A stretch of DNA of 64,000 nucleotides from assembly GCA_903904835.1 (NCBI GenBank), contig CAIVEI010000051.1, positions 1 through 64,000 of the forward strand. Reading direction: 5' to 3'. The notes beneath the pieces were generated by a model. It was not told the DNA's origin, did no database searches, and saw only the letters and a list, made by a program, of their open reading frames with translations. Of this stretch, positions 28,532 to 36,735 are shown piece by piece. The translations under genes and the position numbers were made by a program. Position 1 is the stretch's first letter. Every line of letters starts with the position of its first letter. This DNA is from an uncultured Schlesneria sp. (GTDB lineage: Bacteria > Planctomycetota > Planctomycetia > Planctomycetales > Planctomycetaceae).

Positions 28532-30454
28532 ATGCGACGTAATTGGACTCAACGGTTGTTTGCCTGGCTTCAAGGTCAACGAAATCACGTTTCCGCCCGG
28601 CGATCAGCACGACGCAGTCGGTCAAATCCAGATCGGTACGGAGCACTCGTCTCGCGTCTTGAGGCATTGGAATCGCGAAAACTTCTGACGAACCTTGTTG
28701 CCGTGAACGCCAGCAGCACCGCAATTACTCTTAACGACATCACACCGCGAAACGTCAAGGCCTATGACACGTTCGATGTTTCGTATACAGCCACGCAAGT
28801 CGTGTTAACGGCTCACACCGGAACGATGTTTCAGGTCAACGGCCAGGATTTGTCTACGTACACGGCAACGATTACAAGCCCTATCGACTTGTCGATGAAC
28901 CTGATTCGCTTCGGTAACACGGTAACCGTCACTGGTGATGGAACGGCAAGCCTGAAGTCGTTAGACATCAATCTCGGTGGTGGAACCAACAACAACGGCT
29001 TGACGTTGACCAAGGTCATTGCGAACTCCGTGAATATTCACAACGGTGGATTCGCCACTGACCTGGTGACGATCAATCAATCCACGATTAACAACAATTT
29101 AAGTGTCAATCTGGGATTTCAAAGCGGAGATCACCTGGACCTTGAAACCACGACTGTTAAGGGAAACGTCGATTCCTGGGTCGGCCAATTGACCGTGAAT
29201 CATTCGACGATCACAGGTTCATTGACTGACCGGGAACTCAGGCGTAACAGTTCCGTTGCATCGACGGCATCGACGTATACCGGAGCAGTGACAATATTCC
29301 TGGGTGGCGACAGTGTCATCGGTATGTACGGATCGCCAGACGGACCAAATCATTTCCACAGTTCCTTGACGGTGAACGGCCCTCACAATCGCAAGCCGAC
29401 GATCTATGAGGCGACAAATTCGATCGTTACAGACGTGACACCGACCTTGAGAAACGTCAATGTCACGACGTTGAAGACAACCTTCACCGCCCCGACTGTG
29501 ACCAATCTGGCGGCAGCGACAACAACGCCAACTGTTAAAGGGACGTTTGATTCTGCGAATTCACCCACGTTAACGGTTGCGGTCAACGGCAAGACCTACA
29601 AGTTGGGGACGGACGCTCAGTTAACGTCGCCGTCTACTGGAAATTGGTCGCTGGATTTGACGGGTTCCCCGCTTACGTCTCAAACGACGACCGTTACGGC
29701 GACAGCCTACGATAAATACGGCAGCAGTCAGACCGGCACCGGTACAGTGACCAGCGAACAGGCGGTCATCAGCAGTTATTTGACGAAGAATAATCTGACA
29801 GCAACCAAAACGGCATCGGGTTTGAACTATGTCGTAACAACTCAAGGATCTGGAGCAGTTCCAACCAAGGGCCAGACAGTCACGGCGAACTACACTGGCT
29901 GGATTATGAATTCGGATGGTACCAAGGGGACTCAGTTTGATTCAAACACGAGCACTACCGGCTTCTCATTCATATTGGGTGTCGGCGCGGTGATTCCAGG
30001 TTGGGATGAAGCATTCCAATTGCTACCAGTTGGAACTTCCGCGACGTTGCTGATTCCATCGTCATTGGCTTACGGTACGACCGGATCAGGCACCACAATC
30101 CCAGCAAACAGCATTTTGATCTTCGATGTGAAAGTGCTTGCAGCGCTCAATACCCCGACGGTGAATTCACTGACCAGTGCCGGAACCACTCCGACAATTA
30201 CCGGTACGTATGATTCCGTCAATGAACCGAACCTGACTGTCACTGTCACAAACTCGACCACTAACACCAGCACGACCTACACGCTTGGTGGGTCAGCAAC
30301 GATCGATCAACAACTGACGTCGCCATCTGCCGGAAACTGGTCGTTGAATTTGACGAGCACGCCATTAACAGCAGCAACCACTTATAACGTCTCCGCGAAA
30401 GGGACAAGCTCGAGCGGTTATACTGCGACAGGTACGGGGACAGTGAAAACCTAA
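28532..30454 (+). CDS. Extracellular protein with Ig-like domains and an FKBP domain
   Basis: 640 residues. The N-terminus is arginine-rich and then LVSRLEALESRKLLT (residues ~39-53), the planctomycete LEPR-XLL-type motif found at the start of giant exported proteins. Residues 60-310 are beta-rich with parallel-helix character. An Ig-like repeat (about 322-410, starting APTVTNLAAATTTPTVKGTF) is followed by a complete FKBP-type peptidyl-prolyl isomerase domain (about 428-536: VTANYTGWIMNSDG, FILGVGAVIPGWDEAF, IPSSLAYGTTGSGTTIPANS) and a second Ig-like repeat (about 538-640, TPTVNSLTSAGTTPTITGTY). Export is presumed from the motif. An FKBP between adhesin-like repeats suggests folding of surface proteins (inference). 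Confidence 0.85.
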   Translation: MRRNWTQRLFAWLQGQRNHVSARRSARRSRSNPDRYGALVSRLEALESRKLLTNLVAVNASSTAITLNDITPRNVKAYDTFDVSYTATQVVLTAHTGTMFQVNGQDLSTYTATITSPIDLSMNLIRFGNTVTVTGDGTASLKSLDINLGGGTNNNGLTLTKVIANSVNIHNGGFATDLVTINQSTINNNLSVNLGFQSGDHLDLETTTVKGNVDSWVGQLTVNHSTITGSLTDRELRRNSSVASTASTYTGAVTIFLGGDSVIGMYGSPDGPNHFHSSLTVNGPHNRKPTIYEATNSIVTDVTPTLRNVNVTTLKTTFTAPTVTNLAAATTTPTVKGTFDSANSPTLTVAVNGKTYKLGTDAQLTSPSTGNWSLDLTGSPLTSQTTTVTATAYDKYGSSQTGTGTVTSEQAVISSYLTKNNLTATKTASGLNYVVTTQGSGAVPTKGQTVTANYTGWIMNSDGTKGTQFDSNTSTTGFSFILGVGAVIPGWDEAFQLLPVGTSATLLIPSSLAYGTTGSGTTIPANSILIFDVKVLAALNTPTVNSLTSAGTTPTITGTYDSVNEPNLTVTVTNSTTNTSTTYTLGGSATIDQQLTSPSAGNWSLNLTSTPLTAATTYNVSAKGTSSSGYTATGTGTVKT

Positions 30455-30479
30455 TCAGCGGAAGTTCATTTCGCAAATA

Positions 30480-31247
30480 CTATTGTGTTCGTCGTAATCG
30501 CCACGGGACTTCGAGCCCGTGGCGATCCATCAAGACGGAATTAGCAAGTACCTGCTCGACGGGGCCATCCGCTTGTATCTGTCCCCCATCCAGCACGAGA
30601 GTTCGTTGGCAAAGTTCAAGTGCAAAATCAAGATCGTGTGTAGCAATGATTTGAGCACCAGGGAACGTACGCAAGATTTCCAACAACTGGCGTCGGGCAC
30701 GTGGATCAAGATTGCTTGTCGGTTCGTCTAATACCAGAATTGACGGTTCACAGGCCAGCACGCCGGCCAGGCAAACTCGCTTTCGCTCACCCGTACTTAA
30801 CTGTGATGGATTGCGAGGTCCATGTTCGGGCATGCCCACCGCGAAAAGACTACGATCCACACGGCTCAGAATCTCATCCTGGTTCAAGCCCAGGTTTAAC
30901 GGGCCAAACGCCACGTCTTCGCGAACAGTCGGGCAGAACAACTGATCGTCAGGGTCCTGAAACAGGAACCCAATCTGCCGACGAACTTCACGCAATCGCC
31001 CTTTAATCACCGGTTGCGACTTGATAAAGACCTGAGCATCACCTTCGTTCAGCACCGATGTGGCAGGCAAAAGACCGTTCAAGTGCATCAAAAGAGTTGA
31101 TTTTCCCGCTCCACTGGGCCCGACAAGCGCAACGCGTTCTCCATCAGAAATAGAACAGTTTACGTCACTCAAGGCCACGCGGCCGCCTGGGTAACGAAAT
31201 GTCAGTCCCTTCAGTTCGATCGCGGTTGAGATCGTGGATGTGGTCAT
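30480..31247 (-). CDS. cbiO: Cobalt/nickel ECF transporter ATPase
   Basis: 255 residues. Motifs: GLTFRYPGGRVALSDVNCSI, Walker A GPSGAGKSTL, Q-loop FQDPDDQLFCPTVREDVAFGP (the CPTVxxDVAFGP stretch is typical of CbiO/EcfA), signature LSTGERKRVCLAG, Walker B ILVLDEPTSNLDP and H-loop ATHDLD. It energises the CbiMNQO-type importer encoded directly upstream. The start overlaps the cbiQ stop by 4 nt (31244-31247), showing translational coupling. Confidence 0.93.
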   Translation of the reverse strand: MTTSTISTAIELKGLTFRYPGGRVALSDVNCSISDGERVALVGPSGAGKSTLLMHLNGLLPATSVLNEGDAQVFIKSQPVIKGRLREVRRQIGFLFQDPDDQLFCPTVREDVAFGPLNLGLNQDEILSRVDRSLFAVGMPEHGPRNPSQLSTGERKRVCLAGVLACEPSILVLDEPTSNLDPRARRQLLEILRTFPGAQIIATHDLDFALELCQRTLVLDGGQIQADGPVEQVLANSVLMDRHGLEVPWRLRRTQ

Positions 31248-31915
31248 CGTACCTTTCTCGGGTCATCGCCAAGGAATCGGGGCGAACCGTCCCATCCCCT
31301 GGCAAGCATGGCTTGATGAGTTCTCTCTGCCCGTTCCATCGCGCGTAAGAGCAACAACCCAATCAATTGCGCATTCGTTATCCAACGCATCTTAAGCGAA
31401 CCGCGACCAAAGTCTCGTGCTTCGCGTGCGTGACGAAGTCGAGCAAGTTCCTCCCACAGGATAAAGATATAGCGATACATAAAGGCCAGCATGGCGACCA
31501 GCAGTATTGGGCATCTCCATTTAACAAGAGTCGCCAGTAATTCCGGGAATGGCAATACGTGAATCAGCCACAGTCCAGCCAGAAACGCGACAGTGCATCG
31601 CATCCAAAGCCCCATCATCCAAGACCATGCTGCTGCTTGATTGATCTGCGTAATCGGTACCGACATACCAAACACCAGCAACATCGGCAGAAAGAGAACC
31701 AGCCGTCTGGTTAAATATCCCGAAGTGACTCCAGCGATGCTCAGGCCCGCAAAGACGAACGCTAGCAATAGCCCTTGGGCTGGCCAGTGCTCAAGTGGAA
31801 TGAGGCTTGCCAGAACGATCACGAATAAAGTTAATCCAAGCTTCCAACCGGAAGAGATCGCATGACAGGGACTGATGAAATCACTTGTTGCTGAACTAAC
31901 TGGCATGGCCACCAT
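31244..31915 (-). CDS. cbiQ: Cobalt/nickel ECF transporter transmembrane subunit
   Basis: 223 residues, with four or five membrane helices (LFVIVLASLIPLEHW, LLLAFVFAGLSIAGVTSGYL, RRLVLFLPMLLVFGMSVPI, CPILLVAMLAFMYRYIFIL). The coupling motif ELARLRHAREARDFGRG and a second RAxxRAHRTHQAMLARGWDG-like stretch (AMERAERTHQAMLARGWDG) match the conserved Ala-Arg-Gly motifs of CbiQ/EcfT that contact the ATPases. It overlaps cbiMN upstream by 20 nt and cbiO downstream by 4 nt. Confidence 0.92.
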   Translation of the reverse strand: MVAMPVSSATSDFISPCHAISSGWKLGLTLFVIVLASLIPLEHWPAQGLLLAFVFAGLSIAGVTSGYLTRRLVLFLPMLLVFGMSVPITQINQAAAWSWMMGLWMRCTVAFLAGLWLIHVLPFPELLATLVKWRCPILLVAMLAFMYRYIFILWEELARLRHAREARDFGRGSLKMRWITNAQLIGLLLLRAMERAERTHQAMLARGWDGSPRFLGDDPRKVR

Positions 31916-32882
31916 CCGCCGTCAGGGATGGCAGGTTCCATCGCGCCGCCCTCCCGACCGCAATAGCGATCGCGAAGACAATCAGGGTTCCAATGAGCCC
32001 CGCCGACGAAGTGGCCAGCAGCGACCAACCCAATTGACCAAACAGCGGTAATTCGTAGCCGTCGAGAAATAATCCCTGTCGTTCGACGTTCAATGCCTCA
32101 ATTCCAGTGATTTCTGCAACCTTATCTAACCCATCAGGATGATCAGATTTGAGCGGTGCCAAAATCGCGGCAACAGCGAGTGCAGCGATTAATCCTGCGA
32201 CAACGAAACGCCCAACGTCCGAAATTGTACCTGTGGAAATGGGAGTCGGAATCAAATCGGGCCGTCGCGAAAGCACAAAACTTAATATTGTTCCTGTAAT
32301 CAGCGCTTCGCCAACCCCGATCAAAGCATGATACAGCACCATCAGAGTAAAGATGCCGCCCAAGCTAAAATCCTTTGAGCCAGCAGAACATCCGAACTCG
32401 ATACAAAACAACGCGGCGGCTGCGAGGATCGAAAGCCAGGCCGCGACCACCGCAGCCGGAAGAGCAGCGACACTCCCGTTCCCAAGCCACTTCCGCAAGG
32501 TCGTATAAATCGAATAGCCCCCCCACGACCCGATCACGCCCATATTCAAAATGTTGGCACCAAGCGATAATAATCCTCCATCATTAAACAAGACCGCTTG
32601 AACTGTCAGCACAAGCGTAATCGCCAGGCAACCTGCCCAAGGACCAAGGATCACCGACGCTAAAACGCCACCTAACAGGTGACCGGATACGGGAAGTCCA
32701 ATTAAAGGGAAATTAACCATCTGACCCGCAAAAACAACCGCCGCCAGCATTCCCGTCAACGGGACCGCTCGATCTTCCAGCTCGATCCGAAGTTTCCGCA
32801 AACTGTACCCGACCGCAGCCAGGCTGATCAGCCCCGTCACCAAACAAACATCCGGGCTAAGAATCCCATCCCGTATATGCAT
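31896..32882 (-). CDS. cbiM: Cobalt/nickel ECF substrate-binding component, CbiM-CbiN fusion
   Basis: About 328 residues from the ATG at 32882. This start is chosen because the mature N-terminus MHIRDGILSPDVC reproduces the Met1-His2 metal site of CbiM/NikM; an upstream ATG inside the repeat array (32903) would bury it. Residues 1-210 are the multi-helix CbiM part (GHLLGGVLASVILGPWAG, VQAVLFNDGGLLSLGANILNMG). The last ~110 residues include SDHPDGLDKVAE, the PDGLE-type signature of the CbiN/NikN part, and a final membrane helix. The complex imports Co2+ or Ni2+; the metal cannot be told from sequence. Its leader contains a 79-bp tandem repeat. Confidence 0.92.
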   Translation of the reverse strand: MHIRDGILSPDVCLVTGLISLAAVGYSLRKLRIELEDRAVPLTGMLAAVVFAGQMVNFPLIGLPVSGHLLGGVLASVILGPWAGCLAITLVLTVQAVLFNDGGLLSLGANILNMGVIGSWGGYSIYTTLRKWLGNGSVAALPAAVVAAWLSILAAAALFCIEFGCSAGSKDFSLGGIFTLMVLYHALIGVGEALITGTILSFVLSRRPDLIPTPISTGTISDVGRFVVAGLIAALAVAAILAPLKSDHPDGLDKVAEITGIEALNVERQGLFLDGYELPLFGQLGWSLLATSSAGLIGTLIVFAIAIAVGRAARWNLPSLTADGGHAS

Positions 32883-32886
32883 CTTT

Positions 32887-33232
32887 TTAACGCTCGCGAC
32901 CATGAATGAGGTACACTTGAAAGACTGTCTCCGCAGGTTCCGCCAACTCTATCAAAGAATGGCAGTTAACGCTCGCGACCATGAATGAGGCACACTTGAA
33001 AGACTGTCTCCGCAGGTTTCGCCAACTCTATCAAAGAATGGCAGTTAACGCTCGCGACGATGAATGAGGTACACTTGAAAGACTGTCTCCGCGGGTTTCG
33101 CCAACTTTATCAAAGAATGGCAGTTAACGCTCGCGACCATGAATGAGGCACACTTGAAAGACTGTTTCCGCAGGTTTCGCCAACTCTATCAAAGAAAGGC
33201 AGTTAATGCTTGCGACAATCAATGAGGCAAAC
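32887..33232. repeat. 79-bp tandem repeat, four copies plus a partial fifth
   Basis: Units start at 32887, 32966, 33045 and 33124 with exactly 79-bp spacing and begin TTAACGCTCGCGAC. Only one to five differences separate any two. A degenerate fifth begins at 33203 (TTAATGCTTGCGAC) and fades after about 30 nt. The last unit abuts the cbiMN start, so the array fills the 5' leader of the operon. 79 is not a multiple of three, so it is not a coding repeat. Near-identity suggests recent expansion by slippage. Confidence 0.95.
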
Positions 33233-33282
33233 AGAACTTTATTTGCCGAGACCCCGCATTCTTCTTGGAAACGGTTTGAAGC

Positions 33283-33311
33283 CTGACAGTTGGGGTGGTG
33301 TGACCTATAAT
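33283..33311 (+). promoter_or_regulatory. Sigma-70-type promoter for the HEAT-repeat gene
   Basis: CTGACA at 33283-33288 (one change from TTGACA), a 17-bp spacer and a perfect TATAAT at 33306-33311. The start codon at 33375 is about 55 nt after the expected transcription start. Confidence 0.65.
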
Positions 33312-33374
33312 CCTGGAAAGGCCGGGCGCAGATTGTGATCGGCGATCCTGATCTATTCGACAACCGGAACTGTC

Positions 33375-34403
33375 ATGACCGAATCTGACCTGGAATCTGC
33401 TTCAATCCCCCAACGTCCGCCGATGAACGACCTGCCCCCAGTGCAGCCTCCGTCGGCCGGATTCATTGTTCAATTGTTCATATTTCCTGCGTTGATTGTC
33501 ATGGGAGTCGTGGCAATCTGGTGGATGTTCGGCCTGATTGCGGTGGGTGAACAAGACTGGAGAAAGCTTCTTCAGGATCTGCAAAGTCAGAATCTTCACG
33601 TTCGGAACCGGGCGATGTACGGGTTGGCTCAAGTGCTGGACCAGGATTCGCGCCGAGGCGAACAGGGTCAAAACCTGCGGGCTAATCGCGAAATCGCTCA
33701 GGGTCTGGCGGATCAACTGATAATCGAACTGAAAAGAAACTCGACATCGAGAGAAGGGGTTGCGATTCAAGAATATTTGACGCGAGCCCTGGGGATGATG
33801 GATTCTCTGGATGCAATCACTCCAGCGATTAAAATGGCTCTCGATCCTCAACGAGATGTGGAAATTCGCAAGAGCGCAGTCGTGTCACTCTCGTTTGTGG
33901 CTGGCCGAGCCAACGAGCGAGGTGAACCATTGTCCGATCCGGATATCGTCGCGAGTCTGATTGAGATGTCGGGTGATTCCGCCCCGATTTTACGACAGAC
34001 TGCCGCGTTTGCGTTGGGACTGTTCAAATCCCCCGAAGCGACCCACCAGTTGGAAGTGCTGCTCGAGGGTAGTGACAAATTGACGGGGATCAATGCAGCA
34101 CTCGGTTTGGCGCGACAAGGCAATACAAAAGGATTTACGATTCTGACTGATGCGCTGGCTCAACCGGCTGTTGTCAGTGATCCTCAGAAGCCCGATGCGT
34201 CCGGTGAACAATTCCGAATCGTCAAAAATGTGCTCAAGGCAGTTACTGATCTTGCATCGAAATTTGATGTCAAACAAAAACTGGAGTTGATTCCTCTCGT
34301 GGAACAGTTATCGTCAAATCATCCCGAGATTCGTATTCGGGTTGATGCCGAAGCCGCGCTCAATGCTTTGAAATCGGCCGTCGAGTCTCAACCATCGCCG
34401 TGA
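33375..34403 (+). CDS. Membrane-anchored HEAT-repeat protein
   Basis: 342 residues. A proline-rich cytoplasmic tail (1-25) precedes one membrane helix (about 28-54, FIVQLFIFPALIVMGVVAIWW). The rest consists of HEAT-like helical pairs: WRKLLQDLQSQNLHVRNRAM, DVEIRKSAVVSLSFVAGRA, PILRQTAAFALGLF and KLTGINAALGLARQG. HEAT repeats mediate protein-protein contact; no enzyme motif is visible. A strong promoter lies just upstream. The downstream pRiA4b ORF-3-like gene starts 9 nt after the stop, suggesting co-transcription. Confidence 0.8.
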   Translation: MTESDLESASIPQRPPMNDLPPVQPPSAGFIVQLFIFPALIVMGVVAIWWMFGLIAVGEQDWRKLLQDLQSQNLHVRNRAMYGLAQVLDQDSRRGEQGQNLRANREIAQGLADQLIIELKRNSTSREGVAIQEYLTRALGMMDSLDAITPAIKMALDPQRDVEIRKSAVVSLSFVAGRANERGEPLSDPDIVASLIEMSGDSAPILRQTAAFALGLFKSPEATHQLEVLLEGSDKLTGINAALGLARQGNTKGFTILTDALAQPAVVSDPQKPDASGEQFRIVKNVLKAVTDLASKFDVKQKLELIPLVEQLSSNHPEIRIRVDAEAALNALKSAVESQPSP

Positions 34404-34412
34404 GAATTCATC

Positions 34413-35150
34413 GTGGCTCGTAAACCCAAGTCCCCGCAAATTGATGGTGAAAGCTCCTTACCATCCGTTGCGTCGATGAAGTTCTGGGATCGGTTTAAAC
34501 AGCCACCACCCATGCTGGCGTTCGCCTTCCCGGAATCCGCTGAAGACGAACCACAATCGCTCGACCGACTGATGCGGCTGCCAAATGTTTCTCACGACGA
34601 TTCATTGGTGTATTCCTTGCGAATCTCGCTCGATGATTCGAAACCATCGATCTGGCGTCGGGTTCTGATCAAATCGCTGAACCTGCAAGTACTGCATCAG
34701 GTCGTCCAGGTGGTAATGGGATGGCAAGATATGCACTTGCATGGCTTTGAAATCCGCAAGATCCGAGTTCCATTCGCGGGTGACGGAGCGGCGATTGACG
34801 AACGCTCGATCTCGATTGCTCAGTTATTCGCCGCGAAAATTAAAACTTTCACGTATACCTACGACTTTGGAGACTCGTGGAAGCACACGATCGCGATTGA
34901 AAAAACGCTGCCTGCAGAAGCCTACGCTTGCTATCCCAGATGTCTCGATGGGAAAGGGGCTTGCCCGTTCGAAGATATCGGAGGCATCGACCGCTGGTCA
35001 CGGTTACTGAAGCTCATGGACGACACAGACGAAGAAACATTCCCCGAACCCGACCTGGATCAGGCCTTATCTCGCTACGGGTGTGATCTCGTCCCGCCTA
35101 CGTTTTCTATTGAAGAAACTAATGTTCGTCTGGAAAGAGAGATCTGGTGA
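34413..35150 (+). CDS. Plasmid pRiA4b ORF-3-like protein (PF07929 type)
   Basis: 245 residues from a GTG start. After a 55-residue lead the family domain is clear: VYSLRISLDDSKPSIWRRV, the VLHQVVQVVMGWQDMHLHGF segment and TYTYDFGDSWKHTIAIEK, then the cysteine-containing CLDGKGACPFEDIGG. The domain also occurs in the IS1096 TnpR-like passenger protein, but no transposon features are seen here. Molecular function is unknown. It ends 19 nt before the stop of the convergent HEAT-repeat gene. Confidence 0.88.
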   Translation: MARKPKSPQIDGESSLPSVASMKFWDRFKQPPPMLAFAFPESAEDEPQSLDRLMRLPNVSHDDSLVYSLRISLDDSKPSIWRRVLIKSLNLQVLHQVVQVVMGWQDMHLHGFEIRKIRVPFAGDGAAIDERSISIAQLFAAKIKTFTYTYDFGDSWKHTIAIEKTLPAEAYACYPRCLDGKGACPFEDIGGIDRWSRLLKLMDDTDEETFPEPDLDQALSRYGCDLVPPTFSIEETNVRLEREIW

Positions 35151-35169
35151 CGATTCGATTATTCCGCAG

Positions 35170-36561
35170 CTATTTCTTCGGGCGTTCCCAGGTTTCGCCG
35201 CGCTTGTATCGTTGAGCTCGGTCGACGACGACCGGGTCTTTTGTCACCTCGATCACCTTGTCGAGGATCTTGTCGAATTCCGCCTTGTTCGGATCGCGGA
35301 CTTCACGGTGGTGAGCGATTTCCACGATCGTCTCACACGCGGCTTGCGCGAACTGAGGCTGATCCAGATAGGGAAGCACGAATCGAACGGCCTCAACGTC
35401 GTACGACGTTCGAGTCCGGTTGATAACGAGCGTTTGTTCCTCGGGTGTCTTTGCCGCTTTCATCGCATCTTTCATGCGATCAAGCCTCTGCTTGTCATTG
35501 CGATTATCACGTGTCGCACCAATTTTTATATAACCCTGGAACGCCTGGTTCCTCTCGGCCGGATCTGACGCCTTATTGACGATTTCGAGCAACTTGTCGG
35601 CGACGCTGGCGTCAGGCCATTTGCTTAACGCGTCGATCCCAAGTTTTCTTCGTGCCGCATCGTTACCAAATGCGATATCCGCCACGAAATCGATCAACTT
35701 CTTGCCACCGACACGTCCGACCAACGACAGCAATTCGTCCCGATCTGAAACCGGGACGGTATTCAGTGCCTCAATCAACTTTGTCGCTCGTTGATCCTGG
35801 TTGTCGATCCTCGCACAGACGGATGCCACGTTTCGTTCCGCGTTATCCCGTTCGCCACCTTTTGCAGCTTTAAGAACACCGGCGAGCATCGCAGTGAGCT
35901 GTTCCGGCTGTCCGATCTGTCCGAGCGCGTTCATCGCCGCACTGCGGACCTGACCGTTGTCATCGATTGCTGCGGTGACAAATGTCGGCCCTTCCTCGCT
36001 GGCTCGACGGGTCGCCAGGACGTCAATCAGAGTGGATCGCACCGCCGGTGAAGCCGATTTGGATTCTGAGGCAAGTACCGGACAGACCGTCTCGCCAGCG
36101 ATCTTGATCAGACTTTGTTTCGCTGCGGTTTGTTCGGCGTTTGACGAAGCAGACAACGATTTGACGAGCAAAGGCAAATCACTTACTGAGCCAAGACTGC
36201 CAATGGCAGCAATCCCTGCCGCACGCACCGAATCGTCTTTGCTCGACGAAATCAGTTCCAGGATCGCAGAACGGGCCGATGCATCGCCGCGATCCGCCAG
36301 GGCATTCAACAAGGCAACCTGGCCCTGAGCGTCAAGTTTCTTCAGCATTGCGGTAAACTGCTGGGTTGCCGCCGCTCCTTTTGCTGAGGTTCGCAATTTG
36401 TCGAGGCCAGCGGCCCGAAATTCTTTATCGGAATCGCCAATCAGCTTGACGATCATTTGAACAAGATCATCGGAAGGACTTTCTGCTGCCCATGCGTCAG
36501 CAGGCGGCACGACGGCCATCAGGCAAAAAGCGGCCATACCATATAAAACTCGCTGTGACAT
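35170..36561 (-). CDS. Secreted HEAT-repeat protein
   Basis: 463 residues with a signal peptide (1-26, GMAAFCLMAVVPPADAWAA). The mature part is a chain of HEAT repeats about 30-38 residues long, such as EFRAAGLDKLRTSAKG, DSVRAAGIAAIGSLGSVSDL, PAVRSTLIDVLATRRA and GQVRSAAMNALGQIGQPEQL. The C-terminus shifts to a longer helical segment ending KRGETWERPKK. It is probably a periplasmic scaffold. It is the last gene of a minus-strand run with another HEAT-repeat gene and the Gfo/Idh/MocA oxidoreductase, but a 170-nt gap holding palindromes separates it. Confidence 0.85.
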   Translation of the reverse strand: MSQRVLYGMAAFCLMAVVPPADAWAAESPSDDLVQMIVKLIGDSDKEFRAAGLDKLRTSAKGAAATQQFTAMLKKLDAQGQVALLNALADRGDASARSAILELISSSKDDSVRAAGIAAIGSLGSVSDLPLLVKSLSASSNAEQTAAKQSLIKIAGETVCPVLASESKSASPAVRSTLIDVLATRRASEEGPTFVTAAIDDNGQVRSAAMNALGQIGQPEQLTAMLAGVLKAAKGGERDNAERNVASVCARIDNQDQRATKLIEALNTVPVSDRDELLSLVGRVGGKKLIDFVADIAFGNDAARRKLGIDALSKWPDASVADKLLEIVNKASDPAERNQAFQGYIKIGATRDNRNDKQRLDRMKDAMKAAKTPEEQTLVINRTRTSYDVEAVRFVLPYLDQPQFAQAACETIVEIAHHREVRDPNKAEFDKILDKVIEVTKDPVVVDRAQRYKRGETWERPKK

Positions 36562-36621
36562 ACTGCGATCTCTCAGAAAAATGAGTGCTTAGTGTGTTAT
36601 CAAGGCTTAAAGTTCGGGTTG

Positions 36622-36655
36622 TGTGCCACTGCATCGGGGTCTTCGGAGACGCAGT
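36622..36655. repeat. 34-nt dispersed repeat, copy 1
   Basis: A 34-nt stretch beginning TGTGCCACTGCATCGG matches the reverse complement of 42987-43020 at 32 of 34 positions. It lies between the two HEAT-repeat genes, next to another palindrome at 36669. Confidence 0.8.
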
Positions 36656-36668
36656 CGTTTCGCTTTTT

Positions 36669-36714
36669 CAGGGTGCCATCGGGTGACCGAAAACGGTCAT
36701 CCTGTGGCACCCTG
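36669..36714. repeat. Inverted repeat, 21-bp arms
   Basis: Arms 36669-36689 (CAGGGTGCCATCGGG...) and 36694-36714 pair at 18 of 21 positions around AAAA. The hairpin lies between the stop of the 36736-37452 gene and the next HEAT gene, and could separate their expression. Confidence 0.75.
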
Positions 36715-36735
36715 ATCCGTCGCTTTGGCCAGGCA

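Noticed and set aside
32887-33232. CRISPR array
   Set aside because: Units are 79 bp head to tail with no spacers; a CRISPR has short repeats separated by unique spacers.
33124-33363. Minus-strand frame across the 79-bp repeat and the promoter of the HEAT-repeat gene
   Set aside because: It runs through tandem repeats whose period is not a multiple of three, and the start is in an unrelated promoter region.
32883-33374. Cobalamin or NiCo riboswitch in the cbiMN leader
   Set aside because: I saw no recognisable B12 box or NiCo junction; the leader is filled by tandem repeats. A covariance search would settle it.
34413-35150. Transposon because of the pRiA4b ORF-3-like protein
   Set aside because: No transposase, terminal inverted repeats or target duplication is visible around it.
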